A stretch of DNA of 64,000 bases from Rostrohypoxylon terebratum (taxonomy: Eukaryota > Ascomycota > Sordariomycetes > Xylariales > Hypoxylaceae), in contig MU385871.1 in assembly GCA_022497145.1 (NCBI GenBank), positions 248,001 to 312,000 of the forward strand, written 5' to 3'. This document shows positions 1 to 10,233 of the stretch, piece by piece. Made by a program: the position numbers and the translations under genes. Under the pieces are notes generated by a model. That model had not been told where the DNA came from, ran no database searches, and saw only the letters and a list, made by a program, of their open reading frames with translations. The number at the start of each line of letters is the position of its first letter. Positions within the stretch are counted from its first letter, which is position 1.

Positions 1-914
1 CGGCAATCTTCTACCTACCTACATAATCCACCCACCGGTCATTGTTTTTGGGAGGGCCCGTGGCAAGCAGTAACGTAGGAAAGGAGGCAGGCGCAAGATA
101 GGAAAGATGCATTTGGAAGGTCTGGATGAGAGTAGGAGGCGGAGATGTAGTTCATAAATTTGAGAATTGGTATCGAACCATCCCACTCGAGGGTTGGACT
201 TCATCTAATGATTTTCTTATTGTGTTTTGACATGTTATGGCGTTTGGTTGATGGGTGACGTGTTAGGATGTATATGGACGTCTTGTGAGTGACGACCATC
301 TATTGGGCTCTTGCAACCCATTGGAGTATGGGATAGATGCTAAAGGAATGTGGGATTGGTGATTCGCTAACTCATATACGAGTCTCTATTCGCGGTCTAG
401 TGAGCCTTTTATACCTATCCAACTTCAACATCCAGAGATTGATAAGAGGCCTTATAAACCTTGACAAAAAACGATATACTTTTCCGTGACAGATCAGTAG
501 AGCAGTGACGCCAAGTGGTAAGTAGGTAGGATTCAATTGTCACCACAAAGTCACGATCCCCATACAGAATATCGGGGACCAAATACATCATGTGTTTGTA
601 CTCAGGCACTGTACATTCATATTTAGGGTAGTCAGGTAGGTATATAAATATCATCAAACGCCCACTCCAACCAAGGCCCTAATGTCGCACGATTACGCCT
701 TCGCCATACCCCCTTCCCTTACCCTACCCTACCCTATCCCTACCCGAGCCGTGAATATAGTTTCGTTCGTTCGTTCGTCCAAGCCGTGGCAAGCAAAAAA
801 AAAGGCATCCGTGATATGTAGCGTGAAATGGGGTATGCAAGTACGGTAGGTAGGTAGGTCGCAAACGCGCACACTGGTCTCATTCCAACACCAAATCCGA
901 TTGGGCCGGACTTT
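1..914. other. Intergenic, no gene seen
   Basis: No reading frame here has family-like composition. The stretch holds short tandem tracts: a CCCTA-rich run near 711-746, a TTCG tetramer run near 758-777, and a TAGG run near 848-860. It lies downstream of the RecQ gene, so the right end is probably that gene's 3' untranslated region. Confidence 0.6.
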
Positions 915-3900
915 TCAATAGTCCATGATTTGGATACCGCTGTGGCTTGCGCCACCGCCCCCTCCTCCTCCTCCTCCACCCTGCGATCGGCCCCCTCTAC
1001 TCGATTTCGTCGTCGATCGACCGCCAAAAGACGCCGAGGACGTGCCGGCGGCTGCTGCCGCCTTGCGACCGCTGCTAGCCGTGGCCTTCTTCTTGACGCC
1101 GGGGTAGCTGCGCGACCCCCTGCTAGAAGCCCCCGACGATCTACGCTGGAACGGTTTCTTGCCTCCGCGCCACGTACTCGCCTTGGCGCTTTTGGGGGCC
1201 GACGATGCCGAGCGCGCGCGGGACGCTGCAGCTACGGCTGAGGCGCCTTGGCCCGTGCATCCTGACCCCGCGAAGTAGGTCGATGTAACACCCCCGTTAT
1301 CGTACTCGACGTCCGCCATTTCGTCATCGTCGCTTGATACCAGGTCTACCACGTTCTGGGACCCTGATGCTCGAGCAGAGTCCCCCATAATCTCCGTATA
1401 CTGGTTATGATATTGCACGACCAGGGGCAGCAATGCCTTTCCGTATCTATCCACCTTATCACTGTTGATACCAGGAATCGAGCGCATCTTATCCAATGTC
1501 ACGGTCCATTTAATAGCCATCTCGCGGAGTTGTTGTTCGGTGAAAATAGGAATGCGTAGATTTTTAGAATTTCGTATTCTTTCTTCCATTTCTTTGGCTG
1601 CTTGTAGAAAGTCATGTACGATATCATTGTGAATGTCGGATAACTCGGCGGCAGTCATCCGCGCGTCGTACGATATTGGCGGACCTAGCGATCTTGGTTG
1701 TGGTCGGCTTCTAGACCGAGAAGGCATCGTCTCGAAATCGTCATCGTCGTCTTCTTCATCGGGCACAACAAATCCATCCTTGGCGTACCCATTGCTGAAT
1801 CTCGAGTAATCCTCGTCGCTCTCGTCATCGTCTAACATTGCCACAGCCTTGCCTTTCCTTTTGCGATCCTTACCTAGGATAGGTGACGATACATTGGTAG
1901 ATGGAACGTTACCTGAGGCAAGACGCTTCGTTGCTGCCGCAGCCGGCTTGGTGATCCGTGTTTGTTTTTTTGATGTACTACCCTGACTATCCAGGCTCTT
2001 AACTCGGGTAGTCAGGAGAAGTTTGCGTTGGCCGTTTACGAAGTAACGAGCACCGTATGCGACCTATAGTCAAATGATTAGCAAAAAGGAATGACAGATA
2101 TTCGGGGAATAGTCGGGGCGCACTTTGAAATATTGAATAGCAATCTTGGCCTTGTTGTTGAATTTGTTCTCTTCTTGTAATGCACCTTCGGCAGCGAGTC
2201 GATCAATTATGCGATGAATCTCGTTTTTGGGCAAGTGTTTCGCCATTCCGCGGTAGTGTTCGGTTCCGATCTTGTAATCCGACAGCTTCCTCTTCCCCAT
2301 CAAGAAATCCGTACACTGGTTGAGCGTGAGTTTTCCTTGCGTCCGCACGATCTCGAGGGCAGCTATCGCATATTCACTAAAGTCCTTTTGCTCGAAGACG
2401 TCATTGTTTAAACAATTGTCACAATTTTCGCCGCATTGCGCCTTGTCGAAGGCCTCCCCAAAGTAGCGGAGAATTTCAACTCTGCGGCAATCACTCTGGT
2501 TGTCGCAAAAGGCCGTGACGGTGTTCAGCATATTCCTCTGCCTTTCCTTCTGCTCCTCACTGCCATCTCCATCCGTGATAAGCCTCCTCATGGAGGTAAC
2601 ATCGGCATAGCTGAAATAGAGATAGCACTGGGATGGTAAGCCGTCTCGACCGGCACGACCTGTCTCCTGGTAGTACCCTTCAAGGCTCTTCGGTATCGAA
2701 TGATGGATAACAAAGCGGACGTCGGGCTTGTCGATTCCCATGCCAAATGCGATGGTCGCGACAACAACCTTGACCTTGCCAGCCTGCCATTGCTTCTGAA
2801 CTTTCGTTTTTTCTTCCACTTTTATGCTTGCGTGATAATGTTGGGCTGCTATACCATAGCCTCGCAGTTTCTCGGCGATCTTTTCCGCCGATTTTCGAGA
2901 AAGGGTGTAGACGATACCTGTTTGCCCACTATATTTTGAATTTATCAATTCGGCTATACTCTCAACACTATCCTTCTCCTTTTTCAAGACCTCGTAGTAA
3001 AGATTAGGACGATTGAAGCTTTGAACAAATTCGGCACAATGCTCCATCCCCAAATTATGCTTGACATCCAAGATGACGTTTTGGGTTGCAGTAGCTGTCA
3101 AGGCCATAATCGGTACGTTGGGATACCTGAGGCGAAAATTACCCAGTTCTTTGTAGTCTGGTCGGAAGTCGTGGCCCCATTGGCTGACACAGTGAGCTTC
3201 GTCAATGACGAGACGAGCGAGCTTTTTATTTTGGTAAAGTGCGTTCAAACCATCTTGGAACTGGCTACTGTTATTGATCATCTCTGGCGTGACGTAGAGG
3301 AGCTGTAAGTGAAGTTCCGGGTTCCGCTCCTGTAGCCATCCTAGGATCTCGACGCGTTCGTGTCTGCTCTTGTCGCCGCTAAAGGAAGCTGCCACGATAT
3401 TGAGTGCGTTAAGATGATCTACCTGATCCTGCATCAGGCTGAGAAGGGGAGATACGACAACAGTGACACCGTGCGTCTTCCCAGAAGTCACCACGGCCGG
3501 AAGTTGGTAGCAGAGAGATTTTCCACCTCCCGTAGGCATCAGGACGAAGGCGTCCTGGCCGGAGAGGGTAGCGGCAATCGCCTCCAGCTGATTATGTCGA
3601 AAACTCGTCATCCTAAACCTATCTTTCAATGCTCTTCTCACGTCCTTAAACCATGGCTGGGTCTTGATCTCATGTGGAATTTGATCCGACTTTAGCGGAT
3701 CCGTAGTTTTCTGAATGGCTGTCTTTTGGGGCCGCACATCCCCATTTCCTGACGTTTCCGCAAGCGCAGCCCGCTGGGGTCTAAGTTGTCTGCTTTCTCC
3801 GGATGACTGTCGAAGATCAAATTCCTCTGCAAGCCGTACCATGTCGACGTCATCACTATAATCACTATGATACCCCTGCTGACGGCTAGGTTTTCCCTTG

Positions 3901-6416
3901 AGTGGACTCTTATGTGTTCTAACGCTCGCTGGTTGCGTATTGGCCGATGTCTTCTTTGGTGTTCGACGGCTAGGGGGAGGTAATGGCTCCGCAAAGAGGT
4001 CCTCGTCATCGTCAAGGCCATAGGGATCCGACTCGATAGTCACGGTTGATTTATGTCGAGTAGGCGTTTTCGTCAACTTGCTGCTGCTAGCTATGGTAAA
4101 AGGCGGCTGATCATCAATCATTTCATCGATATCGGGTAAAGGAGGTGTAGCCCGGCGACGATATCTCCCCATTGAACTTTGTGACAGTGGCGATGGTTCG
4201 GCGCGACTCTGCTTAGGAATTGGCGGAGGTTCCATCTGGCGAGGGAGCTGGGTTTGGAGGATGACTTGTGTACCACCTCTTGGAACGAGGGTTGTCTCTC
4301 GTGAGAAACTTGTCGGCTGTGCGACTCTGGCTGGCTGAGTTGCTTGAACAACAGGAATGGCGTCAAATTCAGCAGTATTGTGCTCCTGGCCACTCTCGAA
4401 CATGTTTCGATTGTCAATACCTGCTTTCACAACACTATCCTTCAACAATGATTGCCGCTCCTTGAGTAAGTTTTCCAATTCCTCGAGACGGGCTTCATCG
4501 TCATGAGTATCTAGGTCTTGTTCATAAGCGTCTGCTATTCGCGCAATCAGTGCTTCCTTTTTGGATTGGATCTCATCGTATGATCGATATTCACCAGAGA
4601 GCTCGTCTAATGCTGCTTGCTGGCGCGCGAGCTGTTCTTTCTCCCTCTTAAGCCGGCTTCTAGGAGCATGTTCTCCTTTTTTCAAGGATTGCATATAAGC
4701 TTCCTTGTTTTCCCTCAATTTCTCTTGCAAAGATTTCCTCCTCTGTTCAATAATGGATGGCTGGGCCAGGAACAATTCAAGGACAGCGGCTTTCTCTTGT
4801 TCGTCGATCTCGATATCTGGTTCGTATGGAAGCTGAGAACCTTGCGAGGGTCCCGCTGCCCGTAGTTCGCGATCATAGTCTCTTATCGTATCAATGGTGG
4901 ATGATTGGCTTTGTTCATTCTTGCGAGGCGATCGATATGGCGTACGTTTTTCGCTAATAGCTGCCTGTCTTGGCTTCGAAGGCGTGTCATAAGCGACAAC
5001 AAAATCGTCATCTTGGGATATTCGAGCAGATCCTCTAGGACGGCGATTCGAAAGAGCCGCACTCCTTGGCACGTTGTAAGGAGGGGGCGTCATAAGTTCA
5101 TCATCAGAATCCTCAATAACCCGATCATCACTCTTCGAATCCTGCGATCGCTGTGTTGTTCGCGCCTTGGGAGTCTCAGGGGCCTCTAAAGACGATTCGC
5201 GCTTAGCCGGGATGGCATCCCCCATCTCGATAAAAGGTGTTATATCGCGGAGAGCTTTGTTTTTCCTAGATGTCATAGGGGGCGACTGTTTTACAGTATG
5301 CTCAGCATCGAAGGGCGAATCATCCGATATCTCCGTCCCCTTTCTAGCTCGACGAGATTTTTCCTTCTTAGGCGAAGTCACTGGCTTGGATGGCGTTCGA
5401 CCAACCTCCATCTTCAGCTTCGACTTCGCCGGCGATTTTGTCGGGGACCGTTTAAGATGAGAAGTCATAACCTCTTCCTCGGACAGGACTTCAAAAATAT
5501 CGGGGAAGTCATCTACGTCGGCGACAGTGGTAGCAGGCGGTTGACTAATTTGATCGCTTTTCCTCTTTTTACCTCTCTTGGGCGTAATTGGTGTTGCCCT
5601 CCGAGCATGCTCCTCTTCCCATACCATTTGGTCGGACCCGAATGCTACCGAGTTTTCCGTAGTCTCAGCAATGGGTTCCCCCCTCGTAGCATACCCTTCC
5701 TCCCAAAGCGGAACATCAGTCCCAAATGCAACAGAATTCTCTGTTGTGGTAGAAGCCGGCCCGGATCGTGCAGCAAAATCCGCCCGCCATAGTCTTTTAT
5801 TGCCTCCAAATACAACAGAGTTAGGTGAAGTTAGTTCATCATCGGCGGTTAGATCGACGGTGTCGAAAGTACGGTCGCTCCCGAACGTCGGACCTGGGGT
5901 TGGAAACTCGCGTCGAGGTGAAGTTCTTCTCTTAGCTGCTGAACTCGCGGCACCCGAATTCTTCAGCATAGTCGTGTATTGCTTCGTAAGAGAACCGGAA
6001 TCTCCCCCGCCCGTAGAAGTTGGAGTGAGTAATTGCTCCTGCCGTAAGAGAAGAGTCGGTCGCTTCGACCCAGATCTCGAAGTTAAACGCGCCATGTTTT
6101 CTGCCTCCTTCTCCCTTCCTGCTACCGTTTCCCCACGGGGTACTTGGGGAGGTTTCGCGATCGACTGAGTAGACCCATTAGTTGACTCCGGCTCTACAGG
6201 GTGAGAAACAGGAACAGGAAGAATCGGATATAAAGGAGACTCGGCGACAGGTCTGTTACGCGTTTCCGGGCGTCGGTTCGTAGAACGATCGAGAGAAGAT
6301 GTTGGGTCGGAGGCTGATTGATTAGGAGCGGGCGGTAGAAGAGGCGCGTTTGGCGCGTTTAAAGCAACATTTGCGAGAAGCCAAGGTAAATGGTCGCCTA
6401 AATTATTTCGAGTCAT
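915..6416 (-). CDS. sgs1: RecQ family ATP-dependent DNA helicase (Sgs1/BLM/QDE-3 type)
   Basis: This is a 3'-5' DNA helicase that dissolves recombination intermediates and protects forks in the nucleus. The model is complement(join(915..2063,2124..6416)), 1813 aa. A 60-nt intron (branch TGCTAAT, acceptor CTATAG) restores the conserved AYGARYFVNG block of the RQC region. The first ~890 residues are a low-complexity, acidic/Ser-rich tail, as in Sgs1 and QDE-3. The helicase core follows: Walker A MPTGGGKS at 960-967, DEAH box at 1072-1075 followed by CVSQWGHDFRPDY, the LTATA motif, and AFGMGIDKPDVR and QETGRAGRDG. Zinc-binding cysteines lie near 1300-1336, then RQC, then an HRDC domain at about 1573-1653. 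The tail is Ser/Arg/Gly-rich with a run of ten glycines. Length matches QDE-3-type proteins. A role in quelling (as for QDE-3 in Neurospora) is possible but not shown by sequence. The donor GTGCGC is non-consensus, the one weak point. Confidence 0.95.
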
Positions 6417-6752
6417 GAAGACGCATTGGAGCCCTCGAGCTCCATGGGATTTTGAAAGGCAATTGACATGAGGAACTGTACCTAGTAGAAAGAGTTTTCC
6501 ATGAAAGTCCTCATAGGTCGTCTCCTCTCAGTGCCAATGTGCCAATGTGACAGTGTTGCATCGATAATATGCACAATATAGAATCAAGATGGTCCCACCC
6601 TGCCACCATAAAAAAGCTCGAGCCATCCAATCAGTGTTACACCAAGTCGCGCGCGTCCAGGTGACTGCATAAATTACCTCCAAGGCTACTAGTACTAATT
6701 GGGTAGACTGCGTGTTGCTTACCTAACTAATTAAAATACCCCTGCAAGATTA
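6417..6752. other. RecQ upstream region
   Basis: This 336-bp stretch separates the RecQ start codon from the left end of the transposon and should contain the RecQ promoter. I see no exact ACGCGT box in it; there is a CGCGCGCG-like patch near 6648-6656. The transposon sits within about 340 bp of the start codon. Confidence 0.5.
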
Positions 6753-6923
6753 TATTCTCACTTTGATACGAAGTGTCGCGCCCCACATGTTTTAGCGTAA
6801 TCACAATTTTTTTAAAAACCTTAAATTAAAAAGCGCGTTTTTCTAAAATTTTGAAGTAAAACGCCAATATCTCAACCAATCCTTAATATTTCAGTTTGGA
6901 ATTAATTTCATCATAAAGGGCTT
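6753..6923 (+). repeat. Left terminal inverted repeat
   Basis: It begins with TA then TTCTCACTTTGATACG and is matched in reverse complement by 8745..8915. The first ~48 bases are identical between ends and the rest is diverged but alignable. It includes the last codons of the transposase on the minus strand, stop at 6883-6885. Confidence 0.92.
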
Positions 6924-7117
6924 GCTGTACTCGTTGTTTTGGTGGTACTTTGATAGCCGTTTCGTCCAATATCGACTCTACAGCTTCGAATAAGTAAGTT
7001 TATACCGACCAATTTTACACAAATTAAATTTATACTGAAAAAATAGTTAACTAGCTCGATTAAAGTCCTAATCATCACGTATATTGCGTTTATCTTCACG
7101 GAAAATACGAATAAACG

Positions 7118-7332
7118 TGAGAGACTACAATGGCTAGTTCACATGGCATGGCACTTCACATGCCATAGCAAGCGATGACGTCTTCTGATGACATCACAAT
7201 GTGAGATAATGATTAGATAGCTGAGAGATCTCATAGATCTCATCTCGAGAGAGAAGACCTTTTCGTCTTCTCTTCTCTCTCAAGAAACAATCATTCAATC
7301 CATCAAGAATCAATCCATAAGGTCTCCTAACA
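7118..7332. mobile_element. Solo LTR nested in the transposon
   Basis: A 215-bp segment starts TGAGAG and ends CTAACA (TG...CA termini) and is flanked on both sides by the same 5 bp, AAACG (7113-7117 and 7333-7337). A 5-bp duplication with TG/CA ends is the signature of LTR retrotransposon integration. No internal gag/pol sequence is present, so it is a solo LTR left by recombination. It contains a purine/pyrimidine-rich, partly palindromic AGATCTCATAGATCTCATCTCGAGAGAG-like middle. Orientation cannot be fixed: read on the minus strand it starts TGTTAGG and ends CTCTCA, which resembles Ty1/copia LTR ends. Confidence 0.8.
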
Positions 7333-7520
7333 AAACGAGTTAGCCAACTAAGATTTCACCCCGTTCAAATATAATACCTCCTAAACGTTCCTTTACAAAA
7401 GCTAAATCCAATACATCTCGCGAGACCAATACACATACTTAAGTCCTAACATAAATTACATTAAACGAATTAATCTCGATGATATTTATGGAGATCATCA
7501 ATAAACCGTAGCGAAGATAC

Positions 7521-7662
7521 CTGTACAGCCGTACAGCTGTATAAAAAGCCATACCGAAATATAAGTAGCCGTACAGCTATATAAAAAGCCGTGCCGAGAT
7601 ATAAGTAGCCGTATAACTGTACAGATAGCCGTATAGCTGTACATGTAGCCGTACAACTATAC
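7521..7662. repeat. 20-bp tandem array 1 (about 7 diverged units)
   Basis: Units of 20 bp follow the pattern NNAAGTAGCCGTACAGCTAT with substitutions. Several contain GTACAGCTGTAC, a perfect 12-bp palindrome. Copies here are more diverged than in the second array. The array lies inside the decayed transposon. Confidence 0.88.
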
Positions 7663-7910
7663 AGTGAATCAGGGTGAGATAACCTTGCCAATTTAAAGTA
7701 CTAGCTCCTCTACATCGTACGTGAGGCCATCACTAAGTACTAGAGAATGTGGTTTATACGCTGATCAGAAGGAATGGAAGAAGTCGGATTGTATTAATGA
7801 TATTGTTTTACGGATGGTTGTAGGTATGTGTAACTTAAAGCTGGGAAAAGTGAGGCTATATACTTGAAATCCTTAAGTGATGACTAAACAGGACGCTACG
7901 CTACGATTCA

Positions 7911-8090
7911 ACAAGTAGCCGTATAACTGTATAAGTAGCCGTACAGCTATACAAGTAGCCCTACAGCTATACAAGTAGCCCTACAGCTATACAAGTAGCC
8001 CTACAGCTATACAAGTAGCCCTACAGTTGTATAAGTAGCCGTACAGCTGTATAAGTAGCCCTACACCTATACAAGTAGCCGTAAAGCTGT
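7911..8090. repeat. 20-bp tandem array 2 (9 units)
   Basis: Nine consecutive 20-bp units run without indels. The commonest form is ACAAGTAGCCCTACAGCTAT, repeated almost exactly four times in the middle (7951-8030), with more diverged units at the edges. It uses the same unit as array 1 and directly abuts the truncated DDE block of the transposase. Confidence 0.93.
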
Positions 8091-8744
8091 ATGTGAGGGT
8101 ATCTATCGATTATACCGTCGACCGTAAAAGCAGGAAGGATGTTGAATCGTGTGCCCTTTTTTAGGAGCTTGGAAACGATCGGGGAATGTCCCTTCGGGGC
8201 CCAGCCTCGACGGCGGTGTGTAGCCTGGCTATCAACACCTGATTCATCGACGAATACGAACATGTCGGATGTATATTCACTGATTTAGTATAGGTAGAAG
8301 GCTCGTTTAAGGTGTTGGGATATGGTAGATTCGGCAACGTGTACGCCACAGTTTTCGGCTATAAACTACTACATCTTATCGAGGTATAGATCGGGCCGGT
8401 AGGTTAACTCTTTAAAGAGTTTCTAATGAAATATCGGTTAGTTAGTATACATATTATATAATATAGGTAAATATAAACATCGAGTACTTAACCCAAGGTA
8501 AGAGCCTAACGGCGTTGATCGACTCTTGGACATTTTAGGATCGAGCAAATCGCCGGTAGTATCTACCTGCTTCTTATAACGCTGTATAGTTCGAATATTG
8601 CAATTAAAACGGTCCGTTAATTGTTGATTAGTTTGATCACCAGCTAGAATCATATCTTTCAAGTTTATGCATTGTATATCAGTCATACGGCGGCCGTTTT
8701 GGGGTCTTAAAAAGTCCATTGTGTATCGAATTAACCGCAAAGAT

Positions 8745-8915
8745 AAGCCCTTTATAACAAGACTAATTTTAAACTGAAATATCAAAGATTGGTTGAGATA
8801 TTGGCATTTTACCTTGAAATTTTAGAAAAACGCGTTTTTTTGACTTGAGGCTTAAAAAAAGTTGTAAATACGCTAAAACATGTGGGGCGCGACACTTCGT
8901 ATCAAAGTGAGAATA
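8745..8915 (-). repeat. Right terminal inverted repeat
   Basis: Reverse complement partner of 6753..6923. It ends GTGAGAATA at 8915, the last TA being the target duplication. The start codon of the transposase remnant lies just inside it. Confidence 0.92.
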
Positions 8916-9324
8916 CTTTCGGTGTCACTTATATACAAGTTATTACAACTACCTCATATTAATTCAGTTTGCTTGTCGAAAGAAGACTCTGAGGTCACGT
9001 TACACCTGATTTTTTCATTGATTAAACGGGAAGCCCCTACTTGAATATCTTGTTCAATTTACTGAGCACTCGAGAAAGTGGAAAGAACTGAACGTGCAGA
9101 TGGTGGACTCTACCTAGTACTAAGTAATGAAGCAGGTTACCACAAGCCAAGCCAAGAAACTCCCAACTCCGGATGTGCACTTTTACTAATATCACATATG
9201 TACTACAACGTACGCATTGGCGAATATGGCTGAAATCAATTCTAATCATTCGCTGTCTATCCTGATCTTTATCATATATCATACCCATTACTTGAGTCAT
9301 GGTCAAATCCCGCCTCGTCGCTGC
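8916..9324. other. Intergenic, nothing recognised
   Basis: The 409 bp between the transposon end and the stop codon of the DUF1275 gene hold no supported gene. The right part is probably the 3' untranslated region of that gene. Confidence 0.5.
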
Positions 9325-10233
9325 CTAACACGCGTCTTCCCCGGTCGTCTTCTTCGGTTTCTCCGTGCTGTTCAACATGTACATACATGTGACGATCATC
9401 TTCCCGGCCGCCGATACCAGAATGGCCACCCAAGATCCGGCAGTTCGGTAGATTCCCGCGCCCGCCAGAGACCCTGCGATCAGGGTAGTAAGGAACATAG
9501 CACGTCTTGTACGCGGCCGGTTCTTCAGTTTGAAAAGTGCCGGGTCGATTACTAAATCAACCCAAGCAGCCGTTGCCATGGCCGTACTTATCTCTGTCAT
9601 TCGAAAGGTGCGCGACTGCACAACTTGGCTGCCGGATGCAAACGCCAGTAGCGCTATTGGAATTATCGCGTCTGAGCCTTCGATGTCCATGCCGTGTATG
9701 TATTGCGTAGCCGCAGCGGCAAACACCAAACATGATTGGATGAAGTTACAACCAACGAGCCATATTCGTAGTCGCGGACCAACGATGTGGCCTAGTTGGC
9801 CTGTCACCCAGCTACCCAAGAGGAAGAAGCCAAGGGCTGCCCCTATGTTTGCCGTGATGAACATCTCGCCGTTGAAATGAGGTAATATGATCGCCAGCAT
9901 CAGGAACACCGTGTTTCCTGTCTGGTTGGATGCGAAGCAGTGGAAATCGGGAAAGGAAATGGCATCCTGGATGCCGATGCAGCTAATACGAATTAAATAT
10001 TAGCATTCTGATCCGCACACGCCTTTTCCGCAGGGGACCGCTTACAAAGTCAAAATCAGTAATTCAAATTCAACAAATCCTGACGGGCGAACCGGTTCTA
10101 GCATATGGCGCCATGCTCTTGAAATGATCGAACTTGAATTCGACGACAGGGTTGAATCGGAATCGGCCGTTTGGATGCTGTTCTCTTGTTTTTGCTCAAG
10201 GTCCTGAGGGGTGTTGGCCCCGGGTTCCATCAT
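9325..10233 (-). CDS. DUF1275/YoaK-family membrane protein
   Basis: A 281-aa integral membrane protein of unknown function; the family is shared by bacteria (YoaK) and filamentous fungi and no substrate is established. The model is complement(join(9325..9982,10046..10233)). A 63-nt intron (GTAAGC...TTAG) joins VEFELLILTF to CIGIQDAISFPDFHCFASNQTGN, a conserved family block, and keeps frame. The first ~45 residues are polar, Ser/Gln-rich and cytosolic-looking. After them come six or so hydrophobic segments, including TANIGAALGFFLLGSWV and AIIPIALLAFASGSQV, and the family block SRTFRMTEISTAMATAAWVDL. It stands alone between transposon debris and a 3.5-kb gene-poor stretch. Membership of the family is firm; the function is not. 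Confidence 0.88.

Larger units (their letters stand above)
6883..8719 (-). pseudogene. Broken transposase, Tc1/mariner (DDE) type
   Basis: Three separated remnants share strand and order. The first, from an ATG at 8719, begins MDFLRPQNGRRMTD and reads as a helix-turn-helix domain (QQLTDRFNCNIRTIQRYKKQ). The second, about 8100-8263, reads VFVDESGVD, RRGWAPKG and RFNILPAFTVDG, the catalytic-Asp block of IS630/Tc1/mariner enzymes; just upstream an in-frame AESTISQHLKRAF block is preceded by two adjacent TAG stops. The third, 6883 to about 6990, gives a C-terminal end with PPKQRVQQALYDEIN. The stretch between the DDE block and the C-terminus is replaced by tandem repeats and an LTR, so later catalytic acidic residues are missing. 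TAG stops where CAG is plausible would fit C-to-T (RIP-like) mutation; this is inference. Confidence 0.85.
6753..8915 (-). mobile_element. Decayed Tc1/mariner-type DNA transposon with long TIRs
   Basis: Two near-identical inverted ends of 171 bp bound a 2.16-kb AT-rich element. The outermost bases are TA on both sides, the expected Tc1/mariner target duplication. Remnants of a transposase on the minus strand lie in the right order: an N-terminal helix-turn-helix just inside the right TIR, a DDE-type block in the middle, and a C-terminal end reading into the left TIR. The element is interrupted by a solo LTR and by two 20-bp tandem arrays and has stop codons, so it cannot make its own transposase. 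The layout resembles fungal Ant1/Tan1-like elements; that assignment is by resemblance only. Confidence 0.88.

Noticed and set aside
711..746. CCCTA-rich run resembling a telomere repeat
   Set aside because: Filamentous ascomycete telomeres are TTAGGG-type (6 bp); this is an irregular 5-bp repeat and is far from a chromosome end signature.
8021..8263. Intact transposase frame
   Set aside because: The frame runs directly into the minisatellite array and lacks the remaining catalytic residues.
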